The notes under the pieces are model-generated. The model did no database searches. It had not been told where the DNA came from and saw only the letters and a program-made list of their open reading frames with translations. Of a stretch of 64,000 nt of DNA, positions 8,582 through 16,189 are shown in pieces. Both the position numbers and the translations under genes were made by a program. The stretch lies in contig JBARPC010000004.1 in assembly GCA_049642725.1 (NCBI GenBank), positions 1 through 64,000 on the forward strand, given 5' to 3'. This DNA comes from JAGLYZ01 sp049642725 (lineage in GTDB: Bacteria > Patescibacteriota > Minisyncoccia > Minisyncoccales > JAGMDC01). Each line of letters begins with the position of its first letter. The stretch's first letter is position 1.

Positions 8582-10081
8582 ATGTCAACTGTTGAAGAAA
8601 TCAGAAAAATACGTTTGAAAAAACTTAAAGCTATTGAAAAAGCAGGTTTTTCTGCTTACCCATTAGAAACAAAAAGAACTCATACTTGTTCGGCAGCAAT
8701 TAAAGATTTTGCTAAATTATCTCGTTCTCAAAAAGAGATAATTGTAGCGGGCAGAATCCGCTCTCTTCGTGAGCACGGCGGTTCAACTTTTTTACATATT
8801 GAAGACGGTAGTGGTGCAATCCAAGTTTATTTTAAAAAAGATCGGCTGGGTGAAAAGAGCTATAAATTCTTTTTGGATAATTTTGACATTGGGGATTTTA
8901 TTGAAGCAAGAGGAGTTTTATTCAAAACAAAAAGAGAAGAAAAAACTCTTGAGATAGGTGATTATAAAATGCTGGCAAAAGCATTGCTTCCATTGCCGGA
9001 AAAATGGCATGGTTTAAAAGACATTGAAGAGAGATATAGAAAAAGATACTTGGATCTAATATTCAATCAGGAAATCAAAGATAGATTTATTTTGCGCACA
9101 AGGATTATCAAGGAAATTCGCAGTTTTTTAGATAAAAAAGGATTTTTAGAAGTGGAAACACCTATTTTACAGCCAATTTATGGCGGGGCTAAAGCAAAGC
9201 CATTTAAGACCCATTTGAATGCTCTTGATATGGATTTGTTTTTAAGAATTTCGCCAGAGCTTTATTTAAAACGGCTTTTAATTGGCGGTTTTGAAAAGGT
9301 CTATGAAATAGGAAGAATCTTTAGAAATGAAGGAATGGATAAATCGCATAATCCAGATTTTACAATGCTGGAGTTTTATTGGGCATTTGCCGACTATAAG
9401 GATTTAATGAAGTTATGCGAAGAGATGATAACTGGTTTAGTAAAGAAAATAGCAGGCAAACTTGAAATAGAGCATGAAGGCAAGAAAATAAACTTTAAAA
9501 CGCCTTGGCCAAGGATTGAATTTTCTCAAATAATAAGAAAATATACAAAGATAAACTTAGATGAGATAAGCGAAAAAGCATTGGCTGAAAAAGCAAAAAG
9601 ACTAGGAATTAAAATAGAAAAAGGAGCAGGTAAATCAGAAATTGCTGATGAGATTTATAAAAAAGCCTGCAGGCCAAAAATTTGGCAGCCCTGTTTTATA
9701 ATTCATCATCCTTTAGGAAGTTTTCCTCTGGCAAAAGAGCTTGAAAAAAGCAGTTCAGCGCGCGTTAGAGATGAAATTTCTGGTAAAGAAAAGTTAGCCA
9801 ATTTTCAATTAGTTATGGCTGATTGGGAGCTAGTTAATGCTTTTTCTGAACTTAATAATCCATTAGAGCAAAGAAAAAGATTTGAAGAGCAGGAAAAGCT
9901 ATATAAAAAAGGATTTAATGAAGCCCAAAGAACAGACAAAGATTTTTTAGAGGCCTTAGAATACGGCATGCCGCCAGCTACAGGTTTTGGAATGGGAATT
10001 GACCGCTTGGTCGCTTTATTGACAAATTCGCATTCCTTGCGAGAAGTGATTTTATTCCCGACAATGAAGCGGAAAAAATAA
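8582..10081 (+). CDS. lysS: Lysyl-tRNA synthetase, class II
   Basis: LysS charges tRNA-Lys. An N-terminal OB fold (about 50-145, VAGRIRSLREHGGSTFLHI) is followed by the class II catalytic core: motif 2 GRIFRNEGMDKSHNPDFTML and motif 3 GFGMGIDRLVALL near the C-terminus. The length of 499 aa is typical. The gene starts about 40 bases after PBP2, with AT-rich -10-like sequence very close to the ATG. A tRNA-Lys(TTT) gene is at 23818. The downstream spacer holds a structured repeat shared with the rplI upstream region. Confidence 0.96.
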   Translation: MSTVEEIRKIRLKKLKAIEKAGFSAYPLETKRTHTCSAAIKDFAKLSRSQKEIIVAGRIRSLREHGGSTFLHIEDGSGAIQVYFKKDRLGEKSYKFFLDNFDIGDFIEARGVLFKTKREEKTLEIGDYKMLAKALLPLPEKWHGLKDIEERYRKRYLDLIFNQEIKDRFILRTRIIKEIRSFLDKKGFLEVETPILQPIYGGAKAKPFKTHLNALDMDLFLRISPELYLKRLLIGGFEKVYEIGRIFRNEGMDKSHNPDFTMLEFYWAFADYKDLMKLCEEMITGLVKKIAGKLEIEHEGKKINFKTPWPRIEFSQIIRKYTKINLDEISEKALAEKAKRLGIKIEKGAGKSEIADEIYKKACRPKIWQPCFIIHHPLGSFPLAKELEKSSSARVRDEISGKEKLANFQLVMADWELVNAFSELNNPLEQRKRFEEQEKLYKKGFNEAQRTDKDFLEALEYGMPPATGFGMGIDRLVALLTNSHSLREVILFPTMKRKK

Positions 10082-10090
10082 GCTCCAAAA

Positions 10091-10200
10091 ACAAGATTTT
10101 TAAAACTATCGCGGTTTGCTCGGATTTCCTTCTTTCCTCGCGCTTTATCCCAAAGGGAGCCCTACGCGTCTCGGAAAGCAGAAAATCCTCGCCACCTTGT
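10091..10200 (+). repeat. Structured dispersed repeat, copy A (upstream of serS)
   Basis: A roughly 110-base element between lysS and serS that recurs upstream of rplI (29310-29414). It can fold as nested stems: ACAAG/CTTGT outermost, GGATTT/AAATCC, TTTCC/GGAAA and CGCG/CGCG, with a small CCC-AAA-GGG tip. The other copy keeps the same stems with paired changes (AGGAT/ATCCT and GGATTC/GAATCC). Either a cis-regulatory RNA or a mobile palindromic repeat would fit. Between its end and serS (10201-10291) nothing else is recognised. Confidence 0.7.
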
Positions 10201-10291
10201 TGTTATTCCCAAACCCCAGAATTTGAAAAATTCGTTTTCTTCGCTAAATATACTTTTAACCTTTTTATTTTTTACTTTTTAATTCTTATCT

Positions 10292-11560
10292 ATGTTAGAT
10301 ATAAAATTCATCAGAGAAAATAAGGATTTACTAAAAAAAACTGTTAAGAATAAAGGCGTTGATTTAGACATTGATAAGCTTTTGGGATTAGATAAAGAAA
10401 GAAGAGAACTTATCCAAAAAAGCGAGAATATTAAAAGTCAGCAAAAAAAGTTAGGAAAAAAAGATAGAGTAAAAGCAGGAGAATTAAAAGAAGAATTTAA
10501 AAAAATAAATAATAAGCTTAAAGAAGTAAAGGAAAAATATAATGATTTAATGCTTTTAGTTCCAAATATTCCTTCTGATGATACTCCAGTAGGCCTTGAT
10601 GAAAGCGGAAATAAGGAAATTTCTAAATGGGGAAAAATTCCAAAGTTTAGTTTTCAAATTAAAAATCATATTCAATTAGGCAAGGAATTAGATTTAATTG
10701 ATATAGAAAAAGGAGTAAAAACAAGCGGTTTTAGAGGATATTATTTAAAAAACGAAGCAGTTTTGATACAAATGGCTTTGATGTGGCATGCGCTTTTAAA
10801 ACTAAAAGAAAAAGGATTTCAGTTAATGATACCGCCCACTCTTGCCAGAGAATTTGTCTTAGTCGGTAGCGGACATTTTCCAGAAGCAAAAGATGAAGTT
10901 TTTCAAGTAGCTAATCCAGGAAAGCTATCTGATGGTAAAGAAATATCTGAACCAATGTATTTAGGCGGAACTTCAGAGCCATCGCTTTTAGCTTATTACG
11001 TTGATAATATTTTCAATGAAGATGATTTGCCAATTAAATTAGCTGGTTTTTCCCAATGTTATCGTTCTGAAGTAGGCAGTTATGGCAAGGATACTCATGG
11101 ATTATACCGCTTGCATGAGTTTATGAAAGTTGAGCAGGTTGTTTTTTGTGAAGCAACATTAAAAAAAGCAGATAAGCTTTTTGAAGAAATGAGAGAAAAT
11201 TGTGAAGAAATTTTACAAGAATTAGAATTGCCATACAGAGTGATTCAAATTTGCACTGGCGATATGGGAGCAGGCAAGTATAAAATGTATGATATTGAAA
11301 CTTGGATGCCTTCCCATAATAAATATGGCGAAACACATTCAAATTCAAACCTAACTGACTGGCAGGCAAGACGGTTGAATATAAAATATAAGACAAAAAA
11401 TAAAGAGAGAAAGTTTGTTTATACATTAAATAACACAATGATTGCTTCGCCTCGGATTCTAATCGCCATTTTGGAAAACTTTCAACAAAAAGACGGCTCT
11501 ATTTTAATCCCAGAAGTTTTACAGAAATACTTAGGTTCTAAAATTATTTCTAAAAAATGA
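10292..11560 (+). CDS. serS: Seryl-tRNA synthetase
   Basis: SerS charges tRNA-Ser. An N-terminal antiparallel coiled coil (about 30-100) that binds the long variable arm is followed by the class II core: GTSEPSLLAYYVDNIF, motif 2 CYRSEVGSYGKDTHGLYRLH, and a motif 3 region with NTMIASPRILIAILENFQ. The length of 422 aa is normal. The usual SNC(S)D-type segment is present as ETHSNSNLTDWQARR. The stop overlaps the next ATG by 4 bases. The gene is preceded by structured repeat copy A, which may lie in its leader. Confidence 0.95.
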   Translation: MLDIKFIRENKDLLKKTVKNKGVDLDIDKLLGLDKERRELIQKSENIKSQQKKLGKKDRVKAGELKEEFKKINNKLKEVKEKYNDLMLLVPNIPSDDTPVGLDESGNKEISKWGKIPKFSFQIKNHIQLGKELDLIDIEKGVKTSGFRGYYLKNEAVLIQMALMWHALLKLKEKGFQLMIPPTLAREFVLVGSGHFPEAKDEVFQVANPGKLSDGKEISEPMYLGGTSEPSLLAYYVDNIFNEDDLPIKLAGFSQCYRSEVGSYGKDTHGLYRLHEFMKVEQVVFCEATLKKADKLFEEMRENCEEILQELELPYRVIQICTGDMGAGKYKMYDIETWMPSHNKYGETHSNSNLTDWQARRLNIKYKTKNKERKFVYTLNNTMIASPRILIAILENFQQKDGSILIPEVLQKYLGSKIISKK

Positions 11561-12375
11561 AAACTTTAGTCATCCTTCACGGATGGGGAAGTTCAAAAGA
11601 AAAATGGCAGTCAGTAAAACAAGCAATTTTAAAACACTACGAGGACAGTCCTCGTAGTGTTAGGGTGGTTGTGCCGGATTTGCCGGGATTTAAGAAAGAA
11701 ACCGCCCTAAAAGAAATTTGGGATTTAGATGATTATATTAAATGGTTAGAGAATTTTATTTCTGAAAATTCGAAAACCTCTTGCCCTGAGGACGTTCGGC
11801 TGAGGCCCTCGGCTGAGCTCGGTCGAATGCCCTCAGTCGAAGCCCTTGCCGAAGGGTTTTATTTATTGGGCCATTCTTTTGGCGGACGAATGGCTATTAA
11901 ATTTGCCGTCAAACACTCGGAAAAGCTGAAAGGTTTAATTTTAGTTTCTGCTGCCGGTATACAACATAAACAAAACAAACTATATTTGACATTTCTTGCT
12001 ATCGCAAGATTTGTCAAATGGATTTTTCTAAGAATCCCGGTTTTGAGAAACTTTTTTCCTTTTTTTAGAAAAATTTTTTATAAATATATCCTGCGAAAAA
12101 CAGATTATATTGAAGCAGAAAAACTGCCTTATTTGAAAGAAACCTTTAAAAATGTTGTTCAGGAGGATTTAACCAAGTATCTCTCTGAAGTCAAAACCAA
12201 TACTTTAATTATCTGGGGCGAAAGAGACAAAATAACTTCATTAGAAGACGCTTATTTGATGAACGAAAAAATTAAAAACTCAAAGCTTGAGATTCTAAAA
12301 GGTGTTGGTCACGCTCTACATCTAGAAGACCCAGAGGTTTTAACTCAAAAAATCATGAATTTCATTAAAAAATAA
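11557..12375 (+). CDS. Alpha/beta-hydrolase with two palindrome-encoded insertions
   Basis: A 272-aa alpha/beta-hydrolase. HGWG near the N-terminus forms the oxyanion hole, GHSFGG (105-110) holds nucleophile Ser107, IIWGERDKIT the acid and GVGHALHLE the histidine. The substrate is unknown. Two segments interrupt the fold: HYEDSPRSV (27-35), from the palindrome at 11634-11660, and about 74-100 (SCPEDVRLRPSAELGR and on), from a GC-rich palindromic stretch at 11782-11862. Both keep the frame. The gene overlaps serS by 4 bases and the murF-like gene by 1 base, so the three are probably co-transcribed. A link to cell-wall synthesis is only suggested by position. Confidence 0.8.
   Translation: MKTLVILHGWGSSKEKWQSVKQAILKHYEDSPRSVRVVVPDLPGFKKETALKEIWDLDDYIKWLENFISENSKTSCPEDVRLRPSAELGRMPSVEALAEGFYLLGHSFGGRMAIKFAVKHSEKLKGLILVSAAGIQHKQNKLYLTFLAIARFVKWIFLRIPVLRNFFPFFRKIFYKYILRKTDYIEAEKLPYLKETFKNVVQEDLTKYLSEVKTNTLIIWGERDKITSLEDAYLMNEKIKNSKLEILKGVGHALHLEDPEVLTQKIMNFIKK
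11634..11660. repeat. In-frame palindrome, GAGGACAGTCCTC core
   Basis: A 27-base perfect palindrome around a central A, read as HYEDSPRSV in the hydrolase. It is a variant of the GAGAACWGTTCTC element: the A-T pair flanking the centre is replaced by G-C on both arms, so pairing is kept. Confidence 0.75.
11782..11862. repeat. GC-rich palindromic insertion in the hydrolase gene
   Basis: A compositionally alien stretch built of short repeated words (GCCCTGAG, CTCGGCTGAG, GCCCTCAG, GCCCTTGCCGAAGGG) lies in an AT-rich gene just before the GHSFGG nucleophile elbow. The word GCCGAAGGG is also found in the aspS insertion at 45831-45870. Confidence 0.6.
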
Positions 12376-13916
12376 TGTTTTCTGTATTTATTTTATTATT
12401 TTTTCTAATACCATTTCTTTGGCTTATTAAAACAACCAAAGCTGTTTTGTTTTGGCTTTATCTTTGGCAATTAAAAGAATATCATATTGGCAGATTCAAA
12501 GCTCATTTCTCAACCACAAAAGGAAAACATCTCATATTTAACAAGCTTTTAATTTTAAAAATTATTTTATTACTTAGTTTTTTCTTTTCCAGTGTCCTCG
12601 TTGGCCTTCAATTGCTTAATTTTGTGATATTGCTTCCTTTGATTCTTTTTTTCTTGTATTTACTTGAATCAGCCAAAACTCTAAAGGATTTTTTTCAGAA
12701 GAAATTAAAAAAACCGGTTTTGACCAAAAAAACCATACCAATCTTAGTTTTCACTTTTGTCTTATTTATCTTCATTCCTATTTTTTTATGGCAGAAAATA
12801 CAACAAACCGCTTTTCTTTATGATTACCCCCCCTTACATAAATTTTGTTTTTGGCTTTTAATGATTGACATTTTTACTCCGGCAATTATTTCTTTGATTG
12901 TTTTATTTTTTCAGCCAATTACTGTTTTTTGGCGAAACCGAGTTATTAAAAGAGCCGAGCAAAAACGAGAAAAATTCAAAGATTTGTTAGTTATTGGTAT
13001 TACCGGCAGTTATGGTAAGACATCAACAAAAGAATTTTTATACACAATTTTATCTCAAAAATACAAAGATAAAATTTTAAAAACCAAAGAGCATCAGAAT
13101 TCAGAAATTGGAATCTCCCAAAGTATTTTAAATGATTTAAAGCCGGAGCATAAGATTTTTATCTGTGAAATGGGCGCTTATAATAGGGGAGGGATAAAAC
13201 TTTTATGCGACATTGCTAAACCTAAAATCGGAATTTTAACCGGCATCAATGAGCAGCATTTAGCAACATTCGGCAGCCAGGAAAATATTATAAAAACAAA
13301 GTTTGAGTTGATAGAGAGTTTACCTACAGATGGAATAGCTTTTTTCAACGGAAAAAATAAATATTGTGTTGAGCTTTATAAAAAAACCAGGATTAAAAAA
13401 ATTCTTTATGGTAAAGAAGCTGCTTTTTCCGGACAGGAAAACATTTTAGGAGCTATGGCTGTGGCTAAAGAAATAGGAATGAATGAAAAAGATATTGTAA
13501 TGGCTTGTGAAAAAATTAAAGATAAGATTGGTGGAATAGAACTAAAAAAAGGAATAAACGGCTTAAATATTATTGATGCCACATATTCTGCTAATCCTGA
13601 TAGTATAATTGCTCATTTGGATTATTTGAAAACTTGGCAGGGGAAAAAAGTTTTAGTAATGCCTTGTTTGATTGAATTAGGAAAAGCAAGTAGGGAAGTT
13701 CATCAAAGAATTGGCAGAAAAATCGCAGAGGTTTGCGATTTAGTCATAATTACTACAAAAGAATGTTTTGAAGATGTTAAATTTAAGGAAAATATTTTAT
13801 TTTTAGAAGATCCGAAAGAGATTTTTGAGAAAATTAAAGATTTTAACGAACCAGATGATATAATACTTTTAGAAAGCCGAGTACCGAAGGAGTTGCTTGA
13901 TTTGTTGATTAAATAA
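12375..13916 (+). CDS. Membrane-anchored MurF-like Mur ligase
   Basis: The C-terminal part (about 203-513) is a Mur ligase: ATP loop TGSYGKTST (210-218), the EMGAYNRGGI segment, INEQHLATFGS and IDATYSANPDSI, which best fit MurF, the enzyme adding D-Ala-D-Ala to UDP-MurNAc-tripeptide. The N-terminal ~200 residues are not the usual UDP-binding domain. They form about five membrane helices (roughly 2-30, 58-75, 77-100, 118-140, 158-180). This would place ligation at the inner membrane surface, near MraY. MurF function is inferred; a relative acting on another peptide precursor is possible. It shares the operon with serS and the hydrolase. Confidence 0.75.
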   Translation: MFSVFILLFFLIPFLWLIKTTKAVLFWLYLWQLKEYHIGRFKAHFSTTKGKHLIFNKLLILKIILLLSFFFSSVLVGLQLLNFVILLPLILFFLYLLESAKTLKDFFQKKLKKPVLTKKTIPILVFTFVLFIFIPIFLWQKIQQTAFLYDYPPLHKFCFWLLMIDIFTPAIISLIVLFFQPITVFWRNRVIKRAEQKREKFKDLLVIGITGSYGKTSTKEFLYTILSQKYKDKILKTKEHQNSEIGISQSILNDLKPEHKIFICEMGAYNRGGIKLLCDIAKPKIGILTGINEQHLATFGSQENIIKTKFELIESLPTDGIAFFNGKNKYCVELYKKTRIKKILYGKEAAFSGQENILGAMAVAKEIGMNEKDIVMACEKIKDKIGGIELKKGINGLNIIDATYSANPDSIIAHLDYLKTWQGKKVLVMPCLIELGKASREVHQRIGRKIAEVCDLVIITTKECFEDVKFKENILFLEDPKEIFEKIKDFNEPDDIILLESRVPKELLDLLIK

Positions 13917-13982
13917 AAAAAGAGTGCCTTATCCTTGAGTAAAAAATTTTTACAAAAGAAATTGGCACATTTCGAAATTTTT

Positions 13983-14207
13983 TTAAACATCTTGTCTTAA
14001 CAACGTCCAGGCAATAGTCCATGCAATAGTCCATAACGGAAATAATATGACGGAAACAATTGTTCCTATTGGAATTGCTATCGGCCACGAGTTCTCAAAA
14101 CCGATATCCATTACTAGAATAGTCATTATCGTTATTACCATTACCAGTATCCCAGATAATAAGGAAAATATTATCCCAGCAGATATTGCCATGTCTTCTT
14201 TTTTCAT
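13983..14207 (-). CDS. Small two-helix membrane protein
   Basis: A 74-aa protein (MKKEDMAISAGIIFSLLSGI and on) with two membrane helices, about 7-32 and 42-68, the second rich in Trp-Thr-Ile-Ala repeats (TIAWTIAW). The function is unknown. A strong AGGAGGTG Shine-Dalgarno lies ahead of the ATG; an in-frame GTG inside the SD is rejected as start. A perfect consensus promoter (14278-14306) drives it from within the start of the FemAB-like gene on the other strand, leaving a leader of about 65 bases with a GAAGCG/CGCTTC hairpin. It looks like an independently expressed accessory gene. Confidence 0.7.
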   Translation of the reverse strand: MKKEDMAISAGIIFSLLSGILVMVITIMTILVMDIGFENSWPIAIPIGTIVSVILFPLWTIAWTIAWTLLRQDV

Positions 14208-14277
14208 TTTTTTCTTTTTCACCTCCTATTTTGTTTTATGGGAAGCGGATATAAGATTCGCTTCTGACTATATTCAA

Positions 14278-14306
14278 ATTATACTATGTTAAAGGAATTT
14301 TGTCAA
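14278..14306 (-). promoter_or_regulatory. Perfect sigma70 promoter for the small membrane protein
   Basis: On the minus strand TTGACA (14301-14306) and TATAAT (14278-14283) are exactly 17 bases apart, both perfect. It lies over the start codon of the oppositely oriented FemAB-like gene. Confidence 0.85.
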
Positions 14307-15392
14307 CCCCAATTGATAATCAAAGAAATATTTCAAAAACAGGTTTGGGAGGATTTTCTTTTAAGATGCGATGAAAAGACATTTTTGGATTCTTGGAATT
14401 GGGGAGAGTTTCAGAAGAAAATGGGATATGGAATATGGAGATTCGGTGTTTTTGAAAATAATGATTTAATTTCAGTTGCTTTGATGATAAAAATTACAGC
14501 GAAGAGAGGATCGTTCATATTTATTCCTCACGGACCAAACCAAAAAACAAAAAACAAAAAACAAAAAACAAAAATATTAGAAGTTTTGTTAAATAAGTTA
14601 AAAGAAATTGCTAAAGAAGAGGGTTGTAGTTTTATCAGGATAAGTCCCATATGGGAAAGGAATAAAGAGAATATCAAAATTTTTCAGGATTTAGGTTTTA
14701 GACAAGCGCCAATTCATATGCATCCAGAAGCGAGCTGGAAATTAGATATTTCAGAGTCAGAAGAGGAACTTTTAATGAATATGCGGAAAACAACCCGTTA
14801 TTTGATTAAACAGGCGCAAAAAAATAAAGATCTTGAAGTTTTTCAATCCCAAAACATAAAAGATATTGAAATTTTTAATGAGCTTTATCAAAAAGTGGTT
14901 CAGTCCCGGCATTTTGTTCCTTTTTCTTTAGATTATTTAAAACAGGAATTTTCAGTATTTCAGCAGGATAATCAAATATCTATGTTTTTTGTAAAATATA
15001 AGAACCCTCGTCGCTTTGCTACTCAGAACCTTGATTCCTCCGGAATTAAAGGAGAAATAATTGCTTCAGCTTTTGTGCTTTTTTGGTCAAATATTGGATT
15101 TTATCATCATGCAGCTTTATCTCCGAGATATCATAAAATCCCGGCTGCTTATCTTTTACAATGGGAAGCAATAAAAGAAGCAAGAAAAAGAGGATGTGTT
15201 TTATACGATTTTTGGGGGTATGTCAACCCAAAAGACCAGCCCGGGCATCCATGGGCAGGACCAACCTTATTTAAAATGGGATTTGGTGGAAAAGCATATA
15301 ATTATGTTAAAACCCAAGATTTTATTTTATCCTCGCGATACTGGTTCAATTATGTTATTGAAATAATAAGAAAAAAGAAAAGGGGACTTTAA
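14286..15392 (+). CDS. FemAB/FemX-like peptidyltransferase
   Basis: A 368-aa protein with two GNAT-like halves of the FemABX family, which uses aminoacyl-tRNA to add bridge amino acids to peptidoglycan precursors. Family marks include the SWNWGEFQ start, KWKLDI-like RKTTRYLIKQAQK, HHAALSPRYHKIPAAYLLQW, and the end YDFWGYVNP then WAGPTLFKMGFGG. A heptanucleotide tract, four CAAAAAA units at 14541-14575, is read as QKTKNKKQKTK, and a segment NPRRFATQNLDSSGIKG looks inserted. The start is uncertain: the ATG at 14286 directly follows a TATACT box. It sits between the Mur ligase and ftsQ, consistent with a cell-wall role. Confidence 0.8.
   Translation: MLKEFCQPQLIIKEIFQKQVWEDFLLRCDEKTFLDSWNWGEFQKKMGYGIWRFGVFENNDLISVALMIKITAKRGSFIFIPHGPNQKTKNKKQKTKILEVLLNKLKEIAKEEGCSFIRISPIWERNKENIKIFQDLGFRQAPIHMHPEASWKLDISESEEELLMNMRKTTRYLIKQAQKNKDLEVFQSQNIKDIEIFNELYQKVVQSRHFVPFSLDYLKQEFSVFQQDNQISMFFVKYKNPRRFATQNLDSSGIKGEIIASAFVLFWSNIGFYHHAALSPRYHKIPAAYLLQWEAIKEARKRGCVLYDFWGYVNPKDQPGHPWAGPTLFKMGFGGKAYNYVKTQDFILSSRYWFNYVIEIIRKKKRGL
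14541..14575 (+). repeat. Heptanucleotide tandem repeat in the FemAB-like gene
   Basis: Four exact copies of CAAAAAA plus a fifth ending in T. The unit is not a multiple of three, so gain or loss of a copy would shift the frame. Confidence 0.8.
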
Positions 15393-15400
15393 TTATCAAA

Positions 15401-16171
15401 ATGAAAGTAAAAAAGTTTAGAAAACCACATAGGATAAAAAGGAAAAAATCTTTGTTGAAAAACAAGTTTTTTTGGTTCGGAGCTTTCTTTTTGACGATAG
15501 TTGTTTTACTTTCTTATTTCTTATTTTTTCATTCATTTTTTAGAATAAACAAATTAGAGATTTCTGGCAATGAGAAATTAAAAACAGAACAAATTGAAGG
15601 CTTAATAGAAAAAGACAAGAATATTTTTTTGTTTAATATAGATAAAAATAAAAAGAAAATTTTAGAAAATTTTCCTGAACTCGTGGAAGTTTATATAGAA
15701 AAAAATTTTCCAAAAAGTATTAAAGTTCAAGTTAAAGAAAGAAAACCAGCAGTTGTTTTTTGTCAAAACGAAGAGTGTTTTTTTGTTGATAAAAAAGGAA
15801 TTCTTTATGAAAAAGCAGAACCAAATAGGATGCTTAAAATAAAAAATTTAATCCTTGACAGGGAGTTAAGGTTAGGCGATGAAGTTTTAACAGAAAATCA
15901 ATTAAATCAGATTTTATACATAGAATCAAGGATAGAAGATGATTTAGAAATCCAAATTGAATTAGCTGAAATTATCTCTGCCATGAGATTAAATATTCAG
16001 ACATCTGAAGGATGGCAGATTTATTTTAATATTCAAAGAGATGTTGACTGGCAGCTCACTGAATTAAAACTGATTTTAGAAAAAAAGCTTCCTCTGGAAA
16101 AAAGAGAGGAACTTGAATATATTGATTTAAGATTTGAAAAAGTTTATATTTTTCCAGAAGGTTTATTATAA
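15401..16171 (+). CDS. ftsQ: Cell-division protein FtsQ/DivIB
   Basis: A 256-aa single-pass protein: a basic cytoplasmic tail rich in Lys and Arg (1-22), one membrane helix (about 24-47), then a POTRA domain (FRINKLEISGNEKLKTEQI through KERKPAVVF) and the FtsQ beta domain ending DLRFEKVYI. FtsQ links early and late divisome proteins. It follows the FemAB-like gene by 8 bases and points toward two convergent glycosyltransferase genes. The POTRA-FtsQ layout and length are typical. ftsW is elsewhere in the window (38.3 kb); no ftsA or ftsZ is visible. Confidence 0.85.
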   Translation: MKVKKFRKPHRIKRKKSLLKNKFFWFGAFFLTIVVLLSYFLFFHSFFRINKLEISGNEKLKTEQIEGLIEKDKNIFLFNIDKNKKKILENFPELVEVYIEKNFPKSIKVQVKERKPAVVFCQNEECFFVDKKGILYEKAEPNRMLKIKNLILDRELRLGDEVLTENQLNQILYIESRIEDDLEIQIELAEIISAMRLNIQTSEGWQIYFNIQRDVDWQLTELKLILEKKLPLEKREELEYIDLRFEKVYIFPEGLL

Positions 16172-16189
16172 TTTTTTGCTCTATTCTTT

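Noticed and set aside
14047..14292. 81-codon plus-strand frame over the small membrane-protein gene
   Set aside because: The minus-strand gene has a perfect promoter, a Shine-Dalgarno and clear membrane helices; the plus frame is its shadow.
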